From DAHUYF01 sp035509275 (GTDB lineage Bacteria > Pseudomonadota > Alphaproteobacteria > ATCC43930 > CGMCC-115725): a stretch of DNA of 64,000 nucleotides. The translations under genes were made by a program, and so were the position numbers. The stretch's first letter is position 1. Every line of letters begins with the position of its first letter. This document shows positions 8,439 through 15,845 of this stretch, piece after piece. Location of the stretch: the NCBI GenBank assembly GCA_035509275.1, contig DATJLU010000146.1:68939-132938 (forward strand), written 5' to 3'. The notes below the pieces were generated by a model, which saw only the letters and a program-made list of their open reading frames with translations, was not told the DNA's origin and searched no databases.

Positions 8439-9134
8439 TCAGGTTGGTGCGCGTGGCTTCCAGAAGCGGCAGCCATTGAGGAAAAGATTGACGCAGTCAT
8501 CCGCCCAGGCGTCGAGCTCCGCCTCGCTCATCGGCTCGCCGAGGCCGAGGGCGCGGCGCTGCGGCAGGGTGATGATGATCTGCAGGAACTGCGATGCGGC
8601 GAATTCGGGTTGGTCAATGGCAAGGTCACCGGCGCGTGCCGCGCGCTCGAGCAAAGCGGCGATCTGCGTGACGGCCTCGGCACGACTGCCTTCGCGGAGC
8701 GCGATCGAGGCGAGCTCGGGAAAGCGCTGCGCCTCGGCCAGCATCAGGCGGCTGAGCGCCAACGCCATCGGCGTCAGCGCGGCATGCAGGATCAGCTTCG
8801 CCAGGCGCCGCAGGATGTCTTCGAGGCTGCCGCCGTCGAACAGCGGGGTGCTCGCCGGCGGCCGCAGACGCTGGACGATCCGCTGCACGACGGCGCCGAA
8901 CAGCGCCGCCTTGTCGGGAAAGCGATGATAGAAAGTGCGCTTCGAGATGCGGGCGCGCTGCGCGATCGCCTCGATGCTGGTGGCGCCGTAGCCCTCGGCG
9001 AGGAACAGCTCGGTGGCGATGTCGAGGATGCGCTCGCCGAGCAGCGCCGCCTCTTCCCGCGAGGGGCGGCCGCCACGGCGGGAGGGAACCGCCGTCGTCT
9101 CGGCCGCGCCGCGTCCGCTGACCCGTTTGGCCAA
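8439..9134 (-). CDS. TetR/AcrR family transcriptional regulator
   Basis: Transcriptional repressor of 231 aa. The N-terminal helix-turn-helix is clear: GRPSREEAALLGERILDIA, then ATSIEAIAQRARISKRTFYHRFPDKAALF, followed by a helical ligand-binding domain. The frame is open much further upstream, but that extension overlaps the preceding Pro/Tyr-rich gene in another frame and looks nothing like protein. The TTG at 9134, twelve bases beyond the stop of that gene, gives a normal TetR length. It is the second gene of a two-gene operon and probably represses its own promoter through the 22-bp palindrome at 9544. The inducer is unknown. Confidence 0.9.
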   Translation of the reverse strand: MAKRVSGRGAAETTAVPSRRGGRPSREEAALLGERILDIATELFLAEGYGATSIEAIAQRARISKRTFYHRFPDKAALFGAVVQRIVQRLRPPASTPLFDGGSLEDILRRLAKLILHAALTPMALALSRLMLAEAQRFPELASIALREGSRAEAVTQIAALLERAARAGDLAIDQPEFAASQFLQIIITLPQRRALGLGEPMSEAELDAWADDCVNLFLNGCRFWKPRAPT

Positions 9135-9145
9135 GTCGCCGCGGC

Positions 9146-9475
9146 TCAGCGCCCGTAGTAGCCGGGCGGCGGGTAATAGGCGGCCGGCGGCGGCGGTGCG
9201 TAGGAATAGGCAGGGGGCGGGGCGTAATAGACCGGCGGCGGCGCGTAAGGCGCGTAATAGGCCGGCGCCGGCGGCGCGTAGACGGGGGCGGCAAGGGCGC
9301 GGACCGGGGCCGTCAGGATCGTGGCGGCGCCGACGACGGCGGCGGTTCCCAGGGCGGCCAGGCCAAAGACCACACCGCCGTGATAATGCCCGTGCGCGGA
9401 AGCAGGAGCGATCGGGGCGGCGGCAAGGGCAATCGCGCTCGTCGCTCCAATCATCGCGGCTCTGAAGTTCACCAT
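9146..9475 (-). CDS. Exported Pro/Tyr/Ala-rich small protein
   Basis: Protein of 109 aa with a signal peptide (start MVNFRAAMIGATSA, cleavage expected near SAHG), a hydrophobic Ala/Gly/Val segment containing GTAAVVGAATILTAPVRALA, and a C-terminal low-complexity tail of PPAYYAP-type repeats. The start at 9475 is supported by GGGAG about eight bases upstream; the longer frame to 9550 would run through the promoter. It probably sits in or on the outer membrane or cell wall. No catalytic motif. It is co-transcribed with the TetR gene, and a second gene of the same architecture lies at 63498. Confidence 0.75.
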   Translation of the reverse strand: MVNFRAAMIGATSAIALAAAPIAPASAHGHYHGGVVFGLAALGTAAVVGAATILTAPVRALAAPVYAPPAPAYYAPYAPPPVYYAPPPAYSYAPPPPAAYYPPPGYYGR

Positions 9476-9521
9476 GATCAGCTCCCAACCAAGCGTCGCT
9501 TCGTCTCTTGCGACGGAGGTA

Positions 9522-9550
9522 GATATAGCACCGATCAAAACGCAACGCAA
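9522..9550 (-). promoter_or_regulatory. Promoter of the Pro/Tyr-rich protein-tetR operon
   Basis: On the minus strand, a TTGCGT -35 box (9545-9550) and a TATATC -10 box (9522-9527) are separated by exactly 17 bases. The -10 is 46 bases upstream of the start at 9475. The -35 lies inside the palindrome at 9544-9565, so a repressor bound there would block RNA polymerase. Confidence 0.6.
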
Positions 9551-9565
9551 CGGTACCGTTGCGTT
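9544..9565. promoter_or_regulatory. 22-bp perfect palindrome, probable TetR operator
   Basis: Perfect inverted repeat with half-site AACGCAACGGT around a central GGTACC. Size and symmetry are those of TetR-family operators, and it overlaps the -35 box of the operon that encodes a TetR protein. On the plus strand the same repeat supplies TTGCGT (9559-9564), with TTATGT 17 bases further on, so a weak divergent promoter toward the gene at 9818 is possible. The flanking 9530-9620 stretch is clearly AT-richer than its surroundings. Confidence 0.65.
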
Positions 9566-9817
9566 ATTTTTGCGAAATCATTTATGTGGAGTATCAATTG
9601 TAGTAAAAGCCATTATAAAGGGTTATGACGGAGTCCGCGCGTCGCAGCGCCAGCGTGTCGCGTCGACTCCAGGACAAGCGAGCCCGGCGCAAAAATCACA
9701 CGACCCGCAGGGACGAGTCGCGGTGGACGACATCGCCGCGCCGTTGCCATGCTGGCGTTTGTGGCGCAGCCGAAATAAGCGCGTAACGCGCGCAGCGCAG
9801 CACCTTGGAGGACCCGA

Positions 9818-10378
9818 ATGCGAAGAGCTTTGCCGGCGGCATGCCTGATCGCGCTCGTGCACGTCGCCGCAGCGGCGCCGGGGGAAGCGGCGAGCCTCAC
9901 TCTCGGCGCGACCTCGGTGACCGCGCCCTTGCCGCAGCGATCGCGTCTGCTGCTTCGGGTCGCCGATGCTCAGCATCAGCGGGTGGCGCAAGCGCAACGG
10001 CGCCTGCGCGCGCTCGGGCTCTATCACGGCACGACCAACGGCACCTTGGGGCCGCAAACCCGCAGCGCGTTGTCGGTCTATCAGCAGAAGCTGAATCTGC
10101 CCGTGACCGGTCAGCTCGACCAGGTCACGGCCTACTCGCTGGAGAACAACGAGCTGGTCGAGGTCTGCGCCGCACACGGCATGGCCGCTTCGGCGTGTCT
10201 CGGCGCGATCGAGCAATTCCGCGCCATGGTCAACCCGTCGGGCGGCACGACGCCTCCGGCGTCAGCCGACCGCATCGTCCGGCAAGCCTGTGCGGGGGCG
10301 CAAAATGCCTCGGATTGCGCCGACGCCGTCGCCAAGATGGATGCGTGGCTGAACGCGCGCGCGACCGCGCCGAAGTGA
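9818..10378 (+). CDS. Exported peptidoglycan-binding domain protein
   Basis: Exported protein of 186 aa with a signal peptide (MRRALPAACLIALVHVAAAA, cleavage near GEA). A peptidoglycan-binding PG_binding_1 domain lies at about residues 48-107; the family motif appears as RLRALGLYHGTTNGTLGPQT, followed by ALSVYQQKLNLPVTGQLD. The C-terminal ~75 residues contain four cysteines in C..AC / AC...C spacing that may form disulphides in the periplasm. TTGGAGG lies upstream of the ATG. No catalytic domain is attached, so it probably anchors something to the wall or senses it. Confidence 0.82.
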   Translation: MRRALPAACLIALVHVAAAAPGEAASLTLGATSVTAPLPQRSRLLLRVADAQHQRVAQAQRRLRALGLYHGTTNGTLGPQTRSALSVYQQKLNLPVTGQLDQVTAYSLENNELVEVCAAHGMAASACLGAIEQFRAMVNPSGGTTPPASADRIVRQACAGAQNASDCADAVAKMDAWLNARATAPK

Positions 10379-10458
10379 CGTGGCATTTCGCGAATATCGT
10401 GCGACGTCGAGATGGGCGCTCGGGCATGCCAACATCTCAGCCACCAACCGATCGCTTT

Positions 10459-10535
10459 GCCCGCGAAAGCGGGCATCCAGAGCCTCAGATGCGATGATTA
10501 GGGCGCGTCTTCTGGGTCCCCGCTTTCGCGGGGAC
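10459..10535. repeat. REP-like inverted repeat (CCCGCGAAAGCGGG type)
   Basis: Two ~22-bp arms facing each other: GCCCGCGAAAGCGGGCATCC at 10459 and CTGGGTCCCCGCTTTCGCGG at 10512. Each arm is also a small hairpin by itself. Repeats of this type are common between genes in Alphaproteobacteria. It sits between the PG-binding gene and the end of the bactofilin gene and may act as a transcript end or 3' stabiliser. Confidence 0.65.
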
Positions 10536-10657
10536 GGCAGAGTCTTGGATATCTACTGCCACCGCAGCGCTGCTCGAGATGTGTCCATACCAAGCACTTT
10601 CGCGGCGGCGACGGAACCGCCGGTCGCGGGCCGGCGATGTGCGCCGATGGCGATCCT

Positions 10658-11083
10658 CTAGGCGCTGCGGCGCTGGTCGCGGGCGGTCGTTCGCGCTGGC
10701 TCGCTTGCCGTGCCGGATTCGATGGCGCCGGCAAGCTGGCCGCCGCGCTCGATCTCGATCTGCTGATAACGCACCGTGGCGGAAACATGGCCGCTGGCGC
10801 GAATCACCAGACGGTCGCTGACCTTCAGGTCGCCCTCGAAGCGGCCGATGATCTCCGCGTTCTGCACCGCGGCCGTGCCCGAGAACAAACCGCCATGCGC
10901 GATCCGCAATTCCTTGCAGGCGACGTTGGCCTCGACCTTGCCCTCGACGACGAGGCAATCGCAGGATTTGATCTCGCCGGAGACGACGATCCCCGCGCCG
11001 ACGACGAGCATGCGATCCGTCGATTGCGGCTTCGTCGGGGTTGCCGGGGCCTTCACGGGCTGAGCCTCGAACAGGCGCTTCAT
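10658..11083 (-). CDS. Bactofilin
   Basis: Bactofilin (DUF583) cytoskeletal protein of 141 aa, which polymerises into non-polar filaments that position envelope enzymes. The core beta-helix runs from about residue 25 to 115 with regular hydrophobic/Gly turns (VVSGEIKSCDCLVVEGKV, then GGLFSGTAAVQNAEIIGRF), flanked by a short basic N-tail and a disordered basic C-tail as usual. The start at 11083 is chosen because AGAGGAG lies seven bases upstream. It stands alone, without the M23 peptidase often found next to it. Confidence 0.92.
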   Translation of the reverse strand: MKRLFEAQPVKAPATPTKPQSTDRMLVVGAGIVVSGEIKSCDCLVVEGKVEANVACKELRIAHGGLFSGTAAVQNAEIIGRFEGDLKVSDRLVIRASGHVSATVRYQQIEIERGGQLAGAIESGTASEPARTTARDQRRSA

Positions 11084-11377
11084 GACACGACTCCTCTGCT
11101 GATTTGGGCGCACCTGCCATCTGCAGCGCTCCGCCTTAAGAGCGGTCTAATGGTGCGACTTAGCGGCGCAACAATAAATCGCCGCGGCATTGCCGGTGCG
11201 CGCCGAGCCTGATTCGGCGGAGCGTTCTCTCCCGCGCCACGCGCTAAGAGCGCGCGGTGCTATGCGCGAGCGGGTTTCATAAGCGGCCCATTTATCGCCA
11301 CTTGGTCTCTAATGGTCGGCGGATGCTTCGTTTAACGCGTTAGAGGCGCGGATCAGGCATCTTCGTGAGGTCGTCCG

Positions 11378-11782
11378 ATGTCGAGGCTCAAAAATCCCGC
11401 CGTCAGCGTGGACCGTCTGGTGGGCGCACGACTCAAGGAGCGGCGGACGATGCTCGGTTTGAGCCAGGATGATCTGGCTCAGCGCATCGGCATCACCTAT
11501 CAGCAGCTCCACAAATACGAAAACGCCGTCAATCGCATCTCGGCGAGCCGGCTGTTCCTCTGTGCGCAGGAGCTGAATGCGCCGATCGACTATTTCTTCG
11601 ACGATCTGGGTGGCCCGCTCGCCGCCGCCGAGGATCGGCGGCCGCGTCACCGCCGCTCGCTCTCCTTCAGCCGAGCGTTCAACGAAATCTCCGAAACCCA
11701 TCTGCAGCGCGCACTCGTCGAACTGGCGCGCGTGCTGGCGGAGTCGGGCGGCGAGTCGCCGCGGCAGGACAAAAGCTCTTGA
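11378..11782 (+). CDS. XRE-family helix-turn-helix regulator
   Basis: DNA-binding protein of 134 aa. The HTH_3 domain spans about residues 12-70: VGARLKERRTMLGLSQDDLA, then RIGITYQQLHKYENAVNRIS. The C-terminal 60 residues are basic then helical and probably mediate dimer formation or regulation. This layout is typical of small alphaproteobacterial XRE regulators with unknown targets. Its stop overlaps the TTG of the next small gene by four bases, so the two are likely co-translated. Confidence 0.88.
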   Translation: MSRLKNPAVSVDRLVGARLKERRTMLGLSQDDLAQRIGITYQQLHKYENAVNRISASRLFLCAQELNAPIDYFFDDLGGPLAAAEDRRPRHRRSLSFSRAFNEISETHLQRALVELARVLAESGGESPRQDKSS

Positions 11783-12057
11783 TACCGCAGCCGCAGCTGA
11801 GCAACTCGTCGGCGGATGAGCGCGCGGCGCTGCGCGCGGCCGAAGCATGGGCGAGCGCTGTCGAAGCCCTGGCCGAGGCGGAGCGGAAGAAGCGGGATGT
11901 CGCGCTCGAAAAAGACGCGATGAAAATCGCCAGCATCGCGCTCTACGACGCCGTCATGGCGCTGCGTGCCGCTCAGCGTCCTCCGGATTTCACCGGGACG
12001 CGCGGCAACACGGCGCGCAGCCGATATCGAATCGTCGATCTCCTTGAACGTCTCTGA
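11779..12057 (+). CDS. Small hypothetical helical protein coupled to XRE gene
   Basis: Open frame of 92 aa starting at a TTG that overlaps the XRE stop (TTGA). It is strongly helical and Ala/Glu/Arg-rich (AAEAWASAVEALAEAERKKRDVA, trimmed here to key residues: repeated Ala-Glu heptads at residues 20-45), with no recognised domain. Codon bias follows the neighbours, and the overlap suggests a real gene, perhaps a partner of the regulator. The alternative is a chance frame in high-GC DNA. Confidence 0.45.
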   Translation: MIPQPQLSNSSADERAALRAAEAWASAVEALAEAERKKRDVALEKDAMKIASIALYDAVMALRAAQRPPDFTGTRGNTARSRYRIVDLLERL

Positions 12058-12180
12058 ATGCCGCTCCGCATCCTCCGAGTCCATGGTGAGCAACCCGGAA
12101 TGGGCATAGCCGGGCGCGAGGAGAGGGAGTACACTCCGGACAAAATGGGAGGTCAGGCTCTTAGCTATGGGTGGTGCCCC

Positions 12181-12387
12181 ATGGATGCCGACTCCCTGCG
12201 CCAAAAGGCGCACCGATACCGCCGGCTCGCGCGCAGCATCAATGACGAGAAGACGGTCGCGATCCTCGAAGAGATGGCGCGCGAGCTTGAGGCGCATGCA
12301 AAAGCCGCGGCAGAGATCGTCGCGTTCGTGCCGCGCGCGCCGAACACCGCCGAGGTGCCGAGACGAAAATCGAGGCGAGCGCGCTGA
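12181..12387 (+). CDS. Short helical protein, YRRLA type
   Basis: Protein of 68 aa beginning MDADSLRQKAHRYRRLARSI and continuing as a helical hairpin with an Ala/Leu/Glu pattern. Short proteins of this kind (Tyr-Arg-x-Leu-Ala followed ten or so residues later by a second Ala/Leu/Glu helix) are common and unstudied in Alphaproteobacteria. The frame opens earlier at 12058, but the family-like start is the ATG at 12181. No strong ribosome site is visible. Compare the genes at 12512 and 62416. Confidence 0.6.
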   Translation: MDADSLRQKAHRYRRLARSINDEKTVAILEEMARELEAHAKAAAEIVAFVPRAPNTAEVPRRKSRRAR

Positions 12388-12511
12388 TCCCACGCGCCTT
12401 GGGCCGCCGCTACGCTATGTGCACATCTCGAAAACGCGGCGACCCCGGCGAAACTTGAGAAAAGGCGTCGCCGCGCGATTGGTATACGCCGCCAGCCTTG
12501 GGCCGCCGGGA

Positions 12512-12697
12512 CTACCTGGGACCGGGCCTATCGTCGGGCGTAAACGGTGCCAGCGATCGGCGTGCGAGGCGCTCCGCGCCCTCGCGGCATAGGATCGCGA
12601 GCTCGTGAAAATTCTGCGCTGCGACCGCGTCGCTGGTGGTCAGCGCGATGTTGCTGAACTCCGCCGCGCGATCTCTCAGATACTGTGCGTGGTTCAT
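12512..12697 (-). CDS. Short helical protein (61 aa)
   Basis: Starts MNHAQYLRDRAAEFSNIALT and forms two predicted helices, ending in a Pro-rich tail. The pattern (YLRDRAAEF..IA, then FHELAILCREGAERL) resembles the other short helical proteins at 12181 and 62416. AGAGGGGGG lies just upstream of the ATG, which supports translation. Function unknown. Confidence 0.65.
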   Translation of the reverse strand: MNHAQYLRDRAAEFSNIALTTSDAVAAQNFHELAILCREGAERLARRSLAPFTPDDRPGPR

Positions 12698-13040
12698 ATG
12701 AGCCCCCCTCTATGACACCCGGCCGGCAACAGTGCCGGCGCCGCCTCACGTCAAACGCACCTCCCTATCGAGCGCATTGCCGCTCTCGTTCGGCAACTCG
12801 CGCAGCCGCAGCGATCCAGCGTGCGGCTGTCGCCGCGTCACCCTGCCATCCCATGGATCCCAATCGCTGTAGATCGCGCGAGCCGTCAGTCTCCGCCCGG
12901 GCATGATCGCACTCACGGGCGTGCAGGCAATTGGCTTGCCGCCGGGCTCACACCGAATAGCCGCAAGCTCCGCCTTAAGAAACCTGAGCGCGCATACCGG
13001 GGTAGAGACGTATCAACCTCTGCGTTCGCGATCGCGACCG
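12698..13040. other. 343-bp stretch without a recognisable gene
   Basis: It lies between the starts and ends of two minus-strand genes. Open frames exist on both strands but none has a ribosome site, family resemblance or codon bias like its neighbours. It probably holds the promoter of the short gene ending at 12512. Confidence 0.5.
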
Positions 13041-13454
13041 TCAATCGCGCCGGCGCGGGCCCGGGCTCAGCCCCAGCACCCGTTGAACGCTGGCGATCAG
13101 CTGGGCCGGCGTGCAGGGCTTTGGCACCAAGGGACCAAGCCCCGGTCCCTGACCCGGCCGCGGTACCATGCTGGGCACGGCGGTGATGTAGATGACCCGC
13201 AGGCTCTCCCGCAGCGCTTTGCTGCTTTCGGCCAGACGCCAGCCATTCAGCCGACCGGGCATGACGATGTCGGTGATGAGCAGCCCGATGCTGGGATCGC
13301 GGGCGATCGTCAGCAGCCCTTCTTCGCCGGACGCGCAGGCCGACACGGTGAAGCCGGCTTTTTGCAAAACGGCACAAGCCGCCTCGCGCGTCCCCTCATG
13401 GTCATCCACCACGAGGATGCGTTTGGGAGGTCTGGCGTAAGGACCATTCCGCAA
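13041..13454 (-). CDS. Stand-alone response regulator receiver
   Basis: Single-domain REC protein of 137 aa. The acidic pocket is at VVDDHEG (about residues 15-21), the phospho-acceptor Asp in LLITDIVMPG (near residue 62), the switch Thr in IYITA (near 90) and the conserved Lys in VPKP (near 112). There is no output domain, so it works by phosphotransfer or by protein contact. The last ~10 residues are a basic tail. No histidine kinase lies nearby. Upstream (13455-13520) is AT-richer and carries a repeated AAATGACAT, a possible control site. Confidence 0.9.
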   Translation of the reverse strand: MRNGPYARPPKRILVVDDHEGTREAACAVLQKAGFTVSACASGEEGLLTIARDPSIGLLITDIVMPGRLNGWRLAESSKALRESLRVIYITAVPSMVPRPGQGPGLGPLVPKPCTPAQLIASVQRVLGLSPGPRRRD

Positions 13455-13651
13455 CTCTACGCCCCCGATTTGCGCCGCGAAATGACATCAACCAAATGAC
13501 ATAAAAGAGTACCTTGATCTCGCCTGCGTGAGAAGCCGAGAACGACTCGAACGATGCCGATTCGCGCGCAGACTCTGCGGTTGCGAAGGCCAACTAAATT
13601 CGGCTGCCGCGGCGTCGATGGCTGCGTACCGCGCGAAGCGGGCGATGCCGC

Positions 13652-14812
13652 TCAGAGCGCTGCGATTTCGCCGGTCTCCGCCAGCAGCGCGCGATAAAGC
13701 GCCACCGTCGCCGCGCCGACCGCGGCGGCGGCGAGGTCGCTCTCGACCAGGGCGCGGCTCGCCGCGCCGAAGCGGCGGCGGAGCGCCGCATCGCCGGCAA
13801 GCTGCGCGAGCGCGCGCGCGAGCGCCGCGGCATCATCGGGCGGCACGAGCAGCGCATTGACGCCTTGCTTGGCGATCTCGCGACAGCCCGGCACGTCGGT
13901 GGCGACGAGCGGACGCCCCATCGCCGCCGCTTCGAGCAGGCTTTTCGGCAGGCCTTCGCGCCGCGATGGCAGCACGGCGATGTGCGCGGCGCGCCAGAGC
14001 GAGCGGATATCCTCCACCTGACCCAGCCAGGTGATGCCGGGAAGCCCGCGCCAGCGCGCGAGCGTCGGTTCCGGGATCGACGTCGGATTTTCCGGATCGG
14101 GCGTGCCGGCGATGAGCAACCGCAGATCGGCGCCGCGGCGGCGCAGCATCTGCTGCGCCTCGATCAAGCTCTCGATGCCCTTGTCCGCGAGCAGCCGTGC
14201 AGCGAAGCCGGCAATCACCGGCGGTGCCGGCGGCTCCTCGGCCACGGGAAAATGCGCAAGGTCGATGCCGGAGCCGCGGATCACCGCAACGCGCCGCTCC
14301 GCCGCGGGATTGAGCGCCAGCAGCAAGCGCCGGTCGTCTTCGTTTTGCACGATGACGCGGCTGTTGGCGCGCTCGATGAGATGGGCCAGGGCGAGGCTCA
14401 CCGGGCGGCGCAGCAAGCGCGCGCGGAGGGTCGGCGAGCTCGCGACGAAGCCAAAGCCGGTGACGGCGTTGACCACGGCCGGCACGCGGGCGAGGAGCGC
14501 CGCGATGCTGCCGAGCACGGCCGGCTTCAAGGCGACGTGATGGACGAGGCGCGGGCGCTCGCGGCGATAAAGCCGGGCGATCTCGGCGATGGCCGCGAGG
14601 CTCGCCAGCGGCCCGGTGCTGCCGCGCTGCCAGCCGAGGGGATGAAGCGCGAAGCCTTCGCCGCGGATGCGCTCGCCATGCTGCGCGACGCGCGTCGCCA
14701 CGCCGACGGCGAAGCCGGCGCGCTGCGCTGCGCGCGCCATGGGCAGGCGGTGCGACCAGAAATACCAGTCCTCGGTGACGAGATAGATCAGCTTCGGCGC
14801 CGGCGCAGTCAT
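13652..14812 (-). CDS. Glycosyltransferase, GT4 family
   Basis: GT-B fold glycosyltransferase of 386 aa. The N-terminal acceptor domain begins LIYLVTEDWYFWSHRLPMAR. The C-terminal GT4 signature reads EGLPKSLLEAAAMGRPLVAT followed by DVPGCREI, which holds the EX7E-type donor-binding region. It should transfer a sugar from a nucleotide donor to a lipid-linked acceptor during surface polysaccharide assembly. Its ATG overlaps the stop of the epimerase gene (4 bases), so the pair forms one operon. It resembles the family members often found with such epimerases in O-antigen loci. Confidence 0.9.
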   Translation of the reverse strand: MTAPAPKLIYLVTEDWYFWSHRLPMARAAQRAGFAVGVATRVAQHGERIRGEGFALHPLGWQRGSTGPLASLAAIAEIARLYRRERPRLVHHVALKPAVLGSIAALLARVPAVVNAVTGFGFVASSPTLRARLLRRPVSLALAHLIERANSRVIVQNEDDRRLLLALNPAAERRVAVIRGSGIDLAHFPVAEEPPAPPVIAGFAARLLADKGIESLIEAQQMLRRRGADLRLLIAGTPDPENPTSIPEPTLARWRGLPGITWLGQVEDIRSLWRAAHIAVLPSRREGLPKSLLEAAAMGRPLVATDVPGCREIAKQGVNALLVPPDDAAALARALAQLAGDAALRRRFGAASRALVESDLAAAAVGAATVALYRALLAETGEIAAL

Positions 14813-15756
14813 TCGCGCTCCTGGCGGTACCAGCGGCAGGTGGCGGCGAGGCCGTCATCGAGGCTGACGCGCGGACGCCAGCCGAGGCGTTCGCGCGTGG
14901 CGAGATCATCGACGCGGAGCGAGGAGAGCAGGCGGTCGGCGGCAGCGCTGCGGCCCAGGAGCGATGCGGCCAAACGCAGCAGCACGGGCGGGCAGGGGAA
15001 CAGTTGGGCGGAGCGGCCGAGCGCGCGGGCGATGCGGCGCGCGAGCTCGGGCGTCGATACCTCCTCGTCGTCGCGCAGCAGGAAGACGCCGCCGGCCGCC
15101 GCGGGATGCTCCAGCACCGTTATGACGAGGTCGAGCAGATTGTCGAGGAACACGAAGCTGCGCCGGTTGTCGATGCTGGCGAAGGGCAGCGGCAGGCCGC
15201 TATCGACGAGACGGATCAAGGCGCGGAAATTCGCCTTGACGTCCGGGCCGTAGACGAGCGGCGGGCGGATGACGGCGAGCCGGTCGCCGCAAGCGGCGCG
15301 CATCGTCTCTTCCATGCGCCATTTGGCGAGACCGTACACATCGGCCGGCGCCGGCGGCTGATGCGCGCGCAGCGGCAGATCGGTTGTCGCATTGCCCAGC
15401 ACCTTGATCGAGCTCATCAGCACGAGGCGGCGGATGCCGGAGGCGGCGGCTGCGCGCGCCAGCGCCGCGGCGGTCGCAGCCTCGCCCTCGATCCAGCGCT
15501 GCTCGTCGACCGTGCGGGCATGGGCGCGGCTGGCGAGATGCACCACCGCGCGCGCGCCGGCGAGCAGCGCCGGCCAGTCGGTTGCGGCATCGAGATCGCC
15601 GAGCACGCGCGTCTCGACCGGCGGCGGCAGCGCCGCGGGCCGCCGCAACAGGGCCCGCACCGTCGCGCCGCGCGCGGCGAGCCGCTCGACCAGCGCGCGG
15701 CCGATGAAGCCGCCGGCGCCGGTGACGATGATGGCGCCGCTGCCGTCTTCTGCCAC
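14809..15756 (-). CDS. NAD-dependent nucleotide-sugar epimerase/dehydratase
   Basis: Extended SDR enzyme (315 aa) with the NAD loop TGAGGFIG near residues 12-19, the catalytic Ser in LMSSIKV and the YGLAK motif near residue 140. This is the usual set for sugar epimerases, reductases or dehydratases acting on UDP- or dTDP-sugars. The start is the GTG at 15756, which follows AGGAG closely (AAAGGAGCCAGGAGC then GTG); the frame remains open to 15918 but without such support. Upstream partner of the GT4 gene and divergent from the UDP-sugar dehydrogenase. Confidence 0.9.
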   Translation of the reverse strand: MAEDGSGAIIVTGAGGFIGRALVERLAARGATVRALLRRPAALPPPVETRVLGDLDAATDWPALLAGARAVVHLASRAHARTVDEQRWIEGEAATAAALARAAAASGIRRLVLMSSIKVLGNATTDLPLRAHQPPAPADVYGLAKWRMEETMRAACGDRLAVIRPPLVYGPDVKANFRALIRLVDSGLPLPFASIDNRRSFVFLDNLLDLVITVLEHPAAAGGVFLLRDDEEVSTPELARRIARALGRSAQLFPCPPVLLRLAASLLGRSAAADRLLSSLRVDDLATRERLGWRPRVSLDDGLAATCRWYRQERE

Positions 15757-15845
15757 GCTCCTGGCTCCTTTCCCTCGAGGCGACCATAGCCGCTTCGCCG
15801 CCGATCTCATATCGCCGGAGCGCGGCTTGAGCGCCGGGAGAGGCC

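Noticed and set aside
8439..9545. TetR gene with a 137-residue N-terminal extension
   Set aside because: The extension is the out-of-frame reading of the Pro/Tyr-rich gene and its promoter; the TTG at 9134 gives the normal length.
12698..13040. Possible small genes in the gap before the response regulator
   Set aside because: Frames lack ribosome sites and resemble no protein family.
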